Shown here one piece after another: positions 46,337 through 57,726 of a stretch of DNA of 64,000 bases. The DNA is from Humulus lupulus. Lineage: Eukaryota; Streptophyta; Magnoliopsida; Rosales; Cannabaceae. The position numbers and the translations under genes are program-made. The notes below the pieces were generated by a model. It searched no databases. It was not told the origin of the DNA and saw only the letters and a program-made list of their open reading frames with translations. The stretch covers positions 228,814,219 to 228,878,218 of the forward strand of contig NC_084794.1 of assembly GCF_963169125.1 (NCBI RefSeq), written 5' to 3'. Position 1 is the first letter of the stretch, and every line of letters starts with the position of its first letter.

Positions 46337-48613
46337 TGTAACGCCCTGGATAGCCAGGACTACTACACTGTGTACTTGAAAAGTTGCAGGACTTGCCAAT
46401 CAAGTCAGTTAGTCAAAACGTGTCACTAAACCATAAATGTGCTAGGGTTAAAATGGTTTTGGTCTCAAAAGGTACATTTCATATATTCAAACAGATTTAT
46501 GTATGGGATCCCAAAAAGAAACAGCGTTTAAGTGTTGGTTTACAAAATTTCCAAAACACAGACTACCGTCAGCCACTCTAAGGCAAAACATATATTTATA
46601 GCTCTTCTGTTCCTGTTATCCTCTCAACCGTGGCAGCTGAGTAGCTGGTCATGTACATTATGCTCTCAGAGCTCTCCAAGTCAGGGCTGGTCAAGCTTGC
46701 CCTTGCCTTTACCTGCACCACGTAGCACCCGTGAGCCAAGGCCCAGCAAGAAAACATAGTATACATCACAAACAACAATAACAGATAATTATTCCTTTAA
46801 GCATGATCAAACACTTACCACTCATATTAATCATATATCATGTACTCAGAATCAAGGATGCAATTACACATTAATAACAATCAAGTTTCATGGTTATCGG
46901 GGCCGAAAACTTAGGCCGCACCCTCTGTTTACCCCACTGACTCCGGCCCGCTTAAACCGAGCTCAGTGTATAATAAGCTGTCCTCGGCTACCAGTGGCCG
47001 AGACGCGCCCTGTGCGCTAGTGTAACCTTGGCACTCTTAGGCCGGTTGGTTTATTGTTTACATGGCATAATACCATCCTTTCAAAGCATACATATTAGGG
47101 AACCCTTAGTCCCATTACAATTACACAACCGGGTGCAGTTTTCTTACCTTTAATTCCTACATTCACTGACTACGAGCGACGTCCCTCGAGCACGATCCGT
47201 TTCTCGAGCCCTAGCTTTAACACCTAGTCACAACCAAGGTAATGTATTCCATTAATACTCAAATAAAGGTTTCGGGATACAATGCTAGCTTCCGGGATAT
47301 CGAATTCCACCAAACACGATGGTGAAATCGATCCCGAGCACCCTAGGTTATATTCACGCGCTTAAAATCCCCAAAAGATTAAGAATGAACCTAAGGGCTG
47401 CGGCCCTTGAAACCTAGCCACAGCCCGCCCCTAAAACAGAACCCAATCTCCTCAGTGGGCAAACACGCGCCGTGGCCCTGCCCTGTGTCGCCGTGGCCTC
47501 CCCTTTGGCCGAGCCTCCCTGGCTTCCTTACTTCATAGGGCCGCGGCGCTCTAGAACAGAGCCGCGACCCACCCCTTCGTGCCCAGAAAATTCACCATTT
47601 CTAGCATCCTAACCTCCTTCAAAACAACCCCAAAGCACCCTAATTCAAAGCCCATTAATCATAAAACTTTTAACATTATTCTAACAACGTAATCCAATAT
47701 AAATCTAGCTTAAAAACCTACTAAAATTCCATTTTGATTTCTGTAACCCAGCAGCTCAAAACACCAAAAACCAGTCATGCAAACTCAAATTTTAACCTCT
47801 AAATTATGAATTGAAGCTTACCTTCTTTGTTGAACCACTTCCTTAACAAATTCCTGAGCTAAAACCCAAGCTCTCAGCTTCAATTCAGCCCTTAACATCA
47901 AAACCATAAACACCTTAATATTCAGCGAAACACTCAGAGTTCTAACACCCAAAAACAAAACTCAATTCTTACCTTGATCCTGGTTGAGTGTCCCTTAGCT
48001 GAGCACTAGATTAAACCTTCAAAATTCCTGCCCAAACAACTGAATTTCTGAGCTGATTTCCCTTAAATTCCAGTGTTTTTCTTGAAAGAGAGAAGAGAAG
48101 GAAGAGAGGAGCTAAATAGGTCGGTTTGTGTCTTTTTGTTCTACTGCTTTCCATTAACTTAGTCTAATCTTAGTCAGTTAAGTCAATCCCGAGGCTTGGG
48201 GTACCGGAAATGTCCCCGAGGGCAAAACGGTAAAATTCCCCAATATTCCCGCCTAAGTCTCCTAACCTCAAATATATCTCCATATATTTATTTCCATAAC
48301 CCGATAACCCAAATAGTCATCTAATACCTGAATTACCCCTTGACTTACCCCAAGTCAAACATTAAGCCCCGTTGTGACTTCCCGCTAACTGGCTCCCTAG
48401 GATCGCCTCAAGTCGCACGCTGCAGATCTATACACATAATAATGTGGTTCTCACAGATATAACATTTAACCACATTTACATTCATATAATCATACAAACA
48501 TGCTTATCATATAATCATGCATTATGTCAATAAATTCACACATAAACCAATTATGCCTTCCCAGCGCACTAACCAAGGCCCTTAAGCCACATTAGTGATT
48601 TTGGGTCGTTACA
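46337..48613 (-). mobile_element. Solo gypsy LTR F
   Basis: The 2,277-bp LTR starts TGTAACGACCC at 48613 and ends CCAGGGCGTTACA at 46337. Flanks are TTTCC (46332-46336) and TTTCT (48614-48618), four of five matching. The GC-rich module, with GCCGTGGCC and GGGCCGCGGCGC, lies at about 47397-47580. Confidence 0.85.
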
Positions 48614-48995
48614 TTTCTCCATGGGAACAATCATACCACACTATAATCACAACCCACTGCAGTGCTAAAAACATGCCTATAACATTCATACATCAATTAT
48701 AATCACTGCTCTTCCAACATACCTACCATGTCTCCAACTCCAGCATGCAAATATCACATTTATATATATATATATACATGGAGCAGGTAATCATATAGTC
48801 AAGAGATTGGCTCTAACAAAATCTCATGCTCCCTAATACAATATCCAGGTAAAGCATTTACATTCTATTTAAGCAATTAAACACATAACTACACAAATAG
48901 TTACCATTCCCTGAGTGAAGCTATCTATGATGACGAGTGTACATGCCCAGCTTTTCTTCAGGAACCCTTAACCTTGGCTCGCTCTGATACCAACT
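48614..48995 (-). other. Leader and primer-binding site of gypsy AB
   Basis: Non-coding leader between gag and the 5' LTR. TGGTATCAGAGCGAGC just inside the LTR edge matches initiator-Met tRNA. A (TA)n run lies near 48761-48776. Confidence 0.8.
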
Positions 48996-49755
48996 TGTAA
49001 CGCCCTAAACTCTAGGGACCATTACAGTGTGCATTTTAAACAGTGCTAAACTCGCTAATCGAGTCATTTGGCCATAATCGTGTAACTAAGTATGATTAGC
49101 GGTTTAGGGTTAAAATTTTTGGTTAAGATATAACGTTTCACTAAAACGTTTACTGTATACATTGAGATCCCAAAAATATAATTTAAAGGTTAATTACAGG
49201 AAAAATATTTATAACCAGCCGATCTAAGCGGCAAAATAGGATTTAACCCTAGTTCCTCTTTCAACCCTTGGCCGTGGCAGTTGAGCAGCCGCATATGTAC
49301 ACATCGTTACCTAAGCTCTCCAACTCAAGGATGGTCCAACTTTCTTTTGCCTTTACCTGCACCACATAGCACCCGTGAGCCGAAGACCAACAAGAAAAAT
49401 CAATATGCTCATGAATAGTAATAAGATGTCATCAAATCATAATGTGCATGCCTAGCAATAATAGCCTTAATCATGCATGCAAACAAGTTCAGATAATGAC
49501 GGGGGATTCATGATGAGGAATCCTGCCCTCCTGAATGGATGAATATCAAGTCAATCCTAATTAGATGAGTGATTTAACACTTTAAGGTTTCGTTAACCAT
49601 AATGAGTGACTGACGAGCAAGTCACTACGGGGCTCAGCACCCATAGCCATGTGACGATGCAGTCACTTGGGTCTTCTGGCCCTGGCTCTAGTCAGATGAG
49701 TGACTGATGGATAGTCACTAACTTAAACAGATGAATGACTGATGGGTAGTCACTA
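48996..49755 (-). repeat. LTR part of gypsy AB (U5 side)
   Basis: Ends CTAGAGTTTAGGGCGTTACA at 48996 and is truncated at 49755 inside a run of GTGACTGAT...GTCAC repeats (49611-49755). The same repeats open the other LTR part at 38697. Confidence 0.85.
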
Positions 49756-49859
49756 AACCCACATCGCCTGGGGAAGGTCAAGTGTGATGATTCTAAGACT
49801 GTGTAGGTATGGGACTACACAGTTGAAGATGGCTTAAATGGATTGATGGGTACTACCTA

Positions 49860-49965
49860 TGCCAAAAAGATGCATATTCTTTTCGGTAGCCCATTACTTG
49901 AGAACTCCAAAGTTAAGCGTGTTTGACCTGGAGCAATCTGATGATGGGTGACCTTCAGGGAAGTT
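49860..49965 (+). promoter_or_regulatory. 5S rRNA-derived segment in the Cassandra 3' LTR
   Basis: The second copy of the 5S-like promoter, with box A changed to AGTTAAGCGTGTTTGA and box C to GATGGGTGACCTTCAGGGAA. The changes lie in promoter positions and could weaken it. Confidence 0.85.
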
Positions 49966-50073
49966 TTCCCGGGAAGCGTGCGAGTGAGGACAAAGCACGC
50001 TAGAAACACTCGTGTTGGTTTGTAGGGCCAGTCGTCATTCCAGGAAGCAACCATAGTGACGTGGGGCGTTACA

Positions 50074-52459
50074 GTAACGCCCTGGATAACCAAGACCATT
50101 ACACTGTGTGTTAATAAAGGTGCAAGACTTGCTAATCAAGTCATTTAGTTGAAAATGTGTCGCTAAACCATTATTGAACTAGGGTTAAAAGATTTTGGTC
50201 GTAAAAGATAAACTTTCATTCAAATAAGTGTTTTTTACAGGGGATCCCAAAAATAAACAAGGTTAAAGAATAGTTTACAAAATTTCAAAGGATTTATACA
50301 ACCACATGCCACTGTAATAAAAAACAAGGAATTTTAGGTTCTCTTATCCCTGTATCATCCCTAGGTCGTGGCGGCCAAGTAGCCGACTATGTACATTTCA
50401 CCCCCAGAGCTCTCCAATTCAGGGTTGGTCCAGCTTACTCTTGCCTTTACCTGCACCACGTAGCACCCGTGAGCCAAGGCCCAGCAAGAAAATCATATAC
50501 AGAGCATAATTAATAATCAATAGTCAAATAATTCACAAATCATTAATCAAATATTCACCAGACCACATTGTTCACATAATCAGTGATATCAATCTGCAAA
50601 CCAATAATCAATCATCCATGTAATAAACATGCCATAATCATTAGATTAGTAATAGTAAACATATCATTCAATATTCAAGGTCGACGCCCTTAGGCCGCAC
50701 CCTCTGTTTATCCCATTGCCTCTGGCTCGCTTAGGCCGAGCTCAGTGATTATATCATTAACCTCAGCTACCAGTGGCCGAGCTACGTCCTTGTGCGCCAA
50801 TATTAATTTCGGTACTCATAGGCCGTTTAATTTCATGTTCACATGGCATAATACCATCATACGAAATTGCATACAAGTATAGGGAACTCTTAGTCCCAAC
50901 ATAATCACACAACCGGGTGCAGTTTTCTTACCATTGATTTCGAGTGGAGAAAGTGAACTGGTTCCGAGCACGATCCCTAGCCTCGAGCCTTGGCAACAAA
51001 CCTAGTCACAGGAGTCATAGGTAGCTATCAACTTCCAATCAGAAATAAAATACTTAGGTAGCAAAACTAGCCTCTGAGACCTCAATTTTTACTAAACCAG
51101 GCAGTAGAAATTGTCTCGAGCCCCTAGGTGCGAACCCCCGAGCCCTAACAACACTAAGAACACTTCCAAGCTCAAAACCCCCAGGTGGGTCACGACTTGG
51201 CTTAGCAAGTCGCGACTTGCCCCAAGTTAAAGAGCAACCTCCCAAGCCAAAGGGGAGGTGGGTCGCGACTTGGCCAAGCAAGTCGCGGCGCGCCCCCAAG
51301 TCAGAGAGCTCCCATGACCAGAAGGGCCACACGCGCCGCGGCGTCCCCATGCTGGGTCGCGACGTGCCCTGCGAACATAGAGAAAACTTGGGGTTTCTCC
51401 TTCTTCTCCCAGCCAAGAACACCTAAGTTCTACCTAGAGTTTTCCCTCAAAACCTCCCCAAATTCAACACCACACTTCAACATACTCATAATTGAACTAT
51501 ACATTTTAATCACCCAACAACTCAGCAATTATACTTCAATTACCCACTCAATTTAACCAGAATACAGTACTCCAAACCCAAGTCTAATTCTACTCAAACC
51601 CCATACTAAATCATGTTTAACTCTTAAATTCCTCAGTCCAATTCTTACACAATTAAAGCTACAATCTCAACAAACTAACAGACCAATACTTACCTCAATT
51701 AAGACTTGATTCCACACAAGTTTTAGCCTTAACTCCTAGCTTGAATCCTCCTCATTTCCTTCTGTGTTCCTTTAAAATTTCACCAGCCCAAGCCTAGCTT
51801 CAAGCTTCAACAAGGAGGAGAGAGAGAGAGAAGTGAGCCGAGGGAGTCTTCTATTTCCTTCTTCACAATTCCACTACTTTCTTCCTTGGTTCTAAGAGAA
51901 GCTGAATATATCCTTAGTTTAGGAAAAGACCATTTCGTCTCCCAAAATAAAGCTAACCTTAACTTAAACTAGGGGTATAATTGTCATTTGTTCCCAATTC
52001 CCACTAACTCCTTGAGTGTTCCTAATATTTACCACTTAAATCCCGTCATCCAATTAATCACCAATTATCTACCCAAAGTCTAATAATCTCCAATATATCT
52101 CCTAAATTCCCAAAAATACCCCAAGGCTCTCCCGAGCCGGGTATAAACCCCGTCGTGACTATTTCGCCAAATCGCTCACTAGGACCGTCTCGAGCCATAT
52201 GCTGCAAATATATCCACATAATAATGTGGTCTCAATAATTTATCACAAATAATCACATTTATGCCCTCAACGGCCAAAATTACAAATATGCTCCTATAAG
52301 CTAAACATGGCCTATATGCATACTAATACTCGTAGTCACATAAGCAAGCTTATCACATAATCATGCATTAAATCATTTAAATCACACATAAACCAATTAT
52401 GCCCTCCCGACACACTAATCAAGGCCCTTAAGCCTTATTAGTAATTTTGGGTCGTTACA
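50074..52459 (-). repeat. 3' LTR of gypsy C
   Basis: Begins TGTAACGACCC at 52459 and lacks only its last base pair at the Cassandra edge, which lies at 38216. It has GTCGCGAC palindromes at 51209-51216 and 51262-51269. It follows the tract AGTAGGAGGGGATAGT. Confidence 0.9.
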
Positions 52460-52495
52460 ACTATCCCCTCCTACTGAGAATTTTGTCCTCGAAAT

Positions 52496-53404
52496 TTACC
52501 TGAATAACTTGGGATACTGATCCCACATCGCTGACTCAAGCTCCCAGGTCACCTCCTCAACCTTACTATTCCTCCATAACACTTTAACCAGAGGAATTTT
52601 CTTGTTCCGTAGAACCTTATCTTTCCGATCCAAGACCTGAACTGGTCGCTCCTCATAGGACAAATCTGTCTGTAATTCCAAGTCTTCATACTTCAACACA
52701 TATGTCGTATTTGAGACATACTTCCGAACCATAGAAACATGAAATACGTCATGAACTCCCGACAATGATGGTGGCAAGGCTAACCTGCAAGCCACTTTTC
52801 CGATCCTCTCCAGGATCTCAAAAGGTCCAATAAATCTCGGGCTCAGCTTGCCCTTCTTCCGAAACCTCCTTACCCCTCGCAATGGAGAAACTTGCAAAAA
52901 CACGTGGTCCCCAACCTGGAACGCCACGCCCCTACACTTAGGATCAGCGTAGATTTTCTGCCTACTCTGTGAAGCAAGCATCCTAGTTCGGATATTCTCG
53001 ATAGCTTCACTAGTCTTCTGAACTATGTCCGGCCCCAAATACTTCCTCTCACCCATCTTATCACAATGAATGGGCGATCTACATTTCCTCCCATATAACA
53101 TCTCATAAGGATCAACTCCAATCGTTGATTGATAACTGTTGTTATATGAGAATTCAATCAACGGGAGATACTTACTCCAAGATCCCTCAAAGTCGATCAC
53201 GCATGCCCTAAGAATATCCTCCAACACCTGAATCATCCTCTCAGACTGTCCATCAGTCTGAGGATGAAAGGCTGTGCTGAACTTCAACTGAGTCCCCATA
53301 GCCTTCTGCAAAGTACCCCAAAACTTGGAGGTGAAGATAGGATCCCGGTCTGACACTATAGACTTAGGAACCCCGTGAAGACGTACAATCTCCCTCACAT
53401 ACAA
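52496..53404 (-). pseudogene. Gypsy C integrase and chromodomain-like tail
   Basis: An open frame of 302 codons from the second catalytic region (PKSIVSDRDPIFTSKFW) through HPQTDGQSERMIQ, the catalytic Glu region and the GPFEIL module. It ends in a chromodomain-like tail (VKVLWRNSKVEEVTWELESA) at LFR stop. The N-terminal half of the core and the zinc domain lie upstream to about 53900 in broken frames, with a stop at 53403-53405. It is closely related to the integrase at 1511-2704 but on the other strand. Confidence 0.9.
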
Positions 53405-53914
53405 CTATGCATACTGATCCACCGTATATGTCGTCTTCACTGGAAGAAAATGAGCTGAATTGGTGTATCTGTCCACTATCACCCACACTAAGTCATGAAA
53501 CCCCACTGTCCAGGGTAAACCTCCCACAAAGTCCATTGTAACATCATCCCATTTCCACTCAGGAATACCCAAAGGCTGAAGCAACCCTGTTGGTCACTGA
53601 TGCTCAGCCTTCACCTGTTGACAAGTCAAACACCTGACCACGTACTCCACCACATCCTTCTTCATTCCGGGCCACAAATACAACGTCTGTAGATCTTGAT
53701 ACATCTTCGTGGTACACGGATGAAGCGAGTACGACGTAGTATGTGATTCATCTAGTATCTCTCATCTGATCCCCACATCAGTCGGAACACAAATCCGACC
53801 CTGATACCGTAGCAGACCAACCTCAGAAATAGAATAGTCCTTAGATGCCCTCGCTAAGACATTCTCTCTAACCTCCCGTAGCTGAGCATCCACCAACTGA
53901 CCTTCCTTAATCCG

Positions 53915-55397
53915 CTATAGTAGGGTCGACTGCAAAGTAATGTTGGCCAATTGGCCCACCACCAACTCTATCCTCGCTCTAGACATCTCATCAGCTAACT
54001 CCCTCGAAATTTGAGTGGAACTAAATAACTGCCCCAAGCCCCTCTGACTCAATGCATTTACCACTATGTTGGCTTTCCCTGGGTGGTAAAGAATATCACA
54101 GTCATAGTCCTTTACCAATTCCAGCCAACGCCTCTGCCTCATGTTCAGGTCCTTCTACGTGAAGAAGTACTTCAAACTCTTATGATTGGTGTATATCTCG
54201 CACTTCTCCCCATACAGATAATGCTTCCAAACCTTCAGTGTGAATACCACTGCTGCCAACTCTAAGTAATGGGTAGGATACCGCTGCTCATACTCCTTCA
54301 GCTGTCGTGATGCATAAGCTATAACCTTCCCTCTCTGCATCAACACACAGCCCAAACCCAACCTCGATGCATCACAATATACCACGAAATTTCCTCCCTC
54401 CGAAGGAAGACTCAGCACAGGTGCAGTAATAAGTTGCCGCTTCAACTCTTGAAAACTGTTCTCACACTTGTCTGACCAGACAAACTTCAAATTCTTCCGT
54501 GTCAATTCTGTCATCGGTGCAACAATCTTCGAGAACCCTTCCACAAACCGTATGTAGTAACCCGCCAACCCGAGGAAACTATGAACCTTCGAGGCATTCC
54601 TTGGCCTCGGCCATTCTCTCACAGCCTCCACCTTAGATGGATCCACCTTAATCCCATCTGCACCAACTATGTGTCCAAGGACTGTCACTTCTGGTAGCCA
54701 AAACTCACACTTCTTAAACTTGGCGTACAATCGATGCTCTCAACCTCTGCAAGACCTGTCGAAGATGTAGCTCGTGCTCTGCCTCTGAACAGGAGTACAC
54801 TAAAATTTCATCGATGAAGACAATGACGAATTGATCCAAAAAGTCCTTGAATACCCTGTTCATTAAGTCCATGAAGGCTGCTGGGGCATTGCTCAAACCA
54901 AACGACATGACCAGAAACTCATAATGCCCATACCTCATTCGGAAGGTCATCTTCGGTATATCCTCGTCCTTGATCCTCAGCTGGTGATAACCAGATCGAA
55001 GACCAATCTTTCAAAATACCATCTTTCCATGCAGCTGATCAAACAAATCGTCAATCCTTGGTAGATGATACTTATTCTTGATGATCAACTTGTTAAATTC
55101 TCTGTAGTCTATACACATCCTCAAAGTCTCGTCCTTCTTCTTTACAAACAGAACTGGAGCACCCTAAGGCGAGCAGCTAGGCCTGATAAACCCTAAGTCC
55201 AAAAGTTCCTGCAACTGTATCTTCAATTCTTTTAGTTCTAACGGTTCCATTCTATATGGTGCCCTCGACACTGGCTCTGTCCCTGGTGCCAACTCAATGA
55301 CGAACTGAATCTCCCTGTGCGGCGGCAACCCTAGTAAATCCTCAGGGAATACATCCAAAAATTCATGAACCAATCTAGTCTCCCCCGGGCCTGTAGT
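53915..55397 (-). pseudogene. Gypsy C reverse transcriptase-RNase H, broken
   Basis: RT begins in ORF 55418-55164 ([32 protein letters not shown]). It continues through a frameshift to ORF 54950-54714 with the catalytic block [10 protein letters not shown], where the second Asp of the usual IDD is Glu. ORF 54730-54155 carries [25 protein letters not shown] and RNase H ([23 protein letters not shown]). A TAG after KYFFT separates the RNase H end (54142-53915, [16 protein letters not shown]). The lesions, including a catalytic change, make it inactive. Confidence 0.9.
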
Positions 55398-55690
55398 TGT
55401 AACGCCCTGGATAACCAAGACAGTTACACTGTGTGTTAATAAAGGTGCAAGACTTGCTAATCAAGTCATTTAGTTGAAAATGTGTCGCTAAACCATTATT
55501 GAACTAGGGTTAAAAGATTTTGTTCATAAAAGATAAACTTTCATTAAAATAAGTGTTTGTTACACATGATCCCAAAAATAAACAGGGTTAAAGAACAGTT
55601 TAAAAAATTTCAAAGGTTATATACAACCACAGACCACTCTAATGGCAAAATAGGCATTTTAGGTTCTCTTGTCCCTGTATCATCCCTCGG
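55398..55690 (-). repeat. Truncated gypsy LTR end inside gypsy C pol
   Basis: About 293 bp nearly identical to the final part of the gypsy C LTR (compare 57727-58015). It starts at the exact LTR terminus (TGTAACGCCCTGG) on the left and breaks off at CATCCCTCGG on the right. It lies between protease and RT. No target duplication is recognisable. Confidence 0.85.
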
Positions 55691-57008
55691 CCATGTTTGC
55701 AAAACCCTAGTGGTATCCACCACACTAGCCAGAAAGCCTATACATCCTCCCTATAATAAGTCCCTGGCTCTCAGTGCTGAAATCATGGGTATGCGGGGTC
55801 CACATACTGCTCCCACGAAAATAAAGGGATCCTCTCCCTCCGGCTCAGAGGTCACTATCTTCTTCTTACAATCAATAGTAGCCCCGTATCATAGCCAGCC
55901 AATCCATCCCCAAAATCATGTCAAAATCCTCCATACCTAACTCAATCAAGTACACTGATAGTTCCCTACCTTCAACCATCACTGACAGTGCTCTAATCTA
56001 CCTCTTAGAAACCACTAGTTCCTCTGTAGGCAATATAGTCCCAAACCCCGCAGTACAATACTCACTAGATCTACACAATCTATCAATTTCCTTACTATAA
56101 AAAAATGAATGTGTAGCACCAAAGTCAATCAATACAGTAAAATTAGAGCCAGCGCTAGAAAGCTGACCTGTCACCACCGAGGGACTAGCCTCGGCCTCTG
56201 CCTGCGTCAAGGTGAACACTCGAGCTGGAGTCAAGCTGTCCACCTTCCTTGCTCCCCCTTTCTTCATTATTAGCAAGTCCTTCTTGAGGTGTCCCACCAC
56301 CCCACACACATAATAGGCCTTAGCCTGACATTCGCCCGGATGGCGTCTTCTGCACCTCGTGCACTCTAGATAGCTTCTCCATGTATCACCGCCTCCCTGA
56401 CGGCCACCCTGGATACCCCGACCTCTCCTGTCAGGACTAGCAGTGGTCGAAGTGTCATGGATCTTCCTCTTCAGATCACTGGGGCCTTCGCCCCTACCAG
56501 ACCCAGAATATGGAGGCACCGCTCTGCGACCCTCCCGTCTTGCAACATTCTCCCTCCAGATCTTGTTCTCTGCATCCTCAACAGTAAGAGCCTTCTCAAC
56601 AGCCTGGGCATAAGTCGTACCCGTAGGTACTGTTGTAATTCTCACATCCTGGGCTATCATAGCATTAAGCCCTATGATAAATCTATCCTGCCTAGCTGCA
56701 TCTGTAGGCATAAGATCTGGTGCAAACTTCTCAAGTCTATCAAACTTCAGGGCATACTCTGTAACTGTCATGTTGCCCTGAACCAACCCCACAAATTCAA
56801 TCACCTTTGCTGCCCTGATGGCAACATTGTAATACTTTTGACCGAACAAATCCTTGAATTCGTCCCAACCCAGAGTAGTAACATCTTTGGTCTGTGATGC
56901 CACTTCCCACCAAATGCGGGCATCCTCTCTCAGCATATATGTGGCATAGGCCACCCTGCCATGACCCTCTACCCTCATGAAGTCTAGGATAGCGGTAATC
57001 ATACTCAT
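55691..57008 (-). pseudogene. Gypsy C gag and protease
   Basis: ORF 57008-55998 covers the retrotransposon gag domain (DARIWWEVASQTKDVTTLGW, YYNVAIRAAKVIEFVGL, LEKFAPDLMPTDAARQDRFI), an arginine/glycine-rich linker, a degenerate zinc knuckle (YYVCGVVGHLKKDL) and the start of protease. The protease active site reads VLIDFGATHSFF, with Phe in place of Ser after the Asp (family DSGATHSF). Protease continues to about 55691 in broken frames, where the truncated LTR begins. This is the best preserved gag of the gypsy group in the window. Confidence 0.88.
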
Positions 57009-57726
57009 CCATTGCTTGACCTTTAGTGGATTCGGTCCCCCCTCAAAAGTTGGAAGATCCTATCTCTTGAATCGCTCATACAACGGTTCCCACCTATTCC
57101 CAACCTCCAATGCCTGTATAACTGGTGCCACTGCTGGTGGCACAATAGATGCATCACTCCCTGATGGAGCCTGCTGTCTCAGAAGTTGAATCTTCTCATC
57201 TTGGCTCTGAAGCCGGGCTTGCATATCTGCCATAATCTACTGCCAGTTCTCAGGGACTGGCGAAGGGTTGTGGCTCTGGTCACCATCTCTTGCCTTAGGC
57301 CCAGTGTTGGTTAGTCATACAGATCATCTTGGATACATAACTATCCAAGTTAATCTGCAATCAATGACTTAACGGTCATACTATGATGATAGGGTAACAA
57401 TCTTTCCATGCATCACCATTAGAACACAACTAATCACAAGCAATCAAGAATAACAGTTCATCCAAGTATTCATTCACATGAAACAACTATGTTAATAAGC
57501 ATGCCTCAATATCATCACACAATAGTCAAGAGCCAGGCCCTATCAGTATCTCATGCTCCCTATTAATCAAACATATATCAACATTCATATTTCTTTTCAG
57601 TCACTTAAGCACATAATCATGTATACACAATTACCAAATCCTGAGTCGAGTTTATCTTTAGCGACGAATGTACATGTCCAGCCAGCCTTCAAGAACCCTT
57701 AAACCTAGACCGCTTTGATACCAAGT
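57009..57726 (-). other. Gypsy C gag N-terminus and leader with primer-binding site
   Basis: Sequence upstream of the intact gag frame continues gag in broken frames to about 57240. A non-coding leader and the tRNA-Met-type site TGGTATCAAAGCGG at 57712-57725 follow. Confidence 0.75.

Larger units (their letters stand above)
38697..49755 (-). mobile_element. Gypsy element AB, circularly permuted, in the Cassandra 3' LTR
   Basis: Leftward it consists of an LTR part (49755-48996), primer-binding site TGGTATCAGAGCGAGC (48979-48994), internal region with solo LTRs E and F, and a second LTR part (40563-38697). Neither LTR is complete. The two pieces together make one LTR and overlap only in a 33-bp stretch, found at 38697-38729 and 49723-49755 with one mismatch. 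No LTR terminus lies at either edge, and about 21 bases of the Cassandra LTR are missing between the edges. The layout is that of a one-LTR circle opened inside its LTR. Confidence 0.8.
38222..50073 (+). mobile_element. Cassandra-type TRIM with a gypsy insertion in its 3' LTR
   Basis: The 5' LTR is 38222-38594. A 69-base internal region has primer-binding site TGGTATTAGAGCC (38597-38609) and polypurine tract GTAAGGGGGTGAT (38651-38663). The 3' LTR is 38664-38696 plus 49756-50073. The target duplication GTAAC lies at 38217-38221 and 50074-50078. Both LTRs carry a segment derived from 5S rRNA, the defining feature of Cassandra. No protein is encoded; these elements rely on other retrotransposons for their enzymes. 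Confidence 0.9.

Noticed and set aside
51054..51422. Open frames over the GTCGCGAC module in gypsy C LTRs (also 58746-59190)
   Set aside because: Similar frames occur in both LTR copies only because the DNA is repeated; frames exist on both strands and lack protein features.
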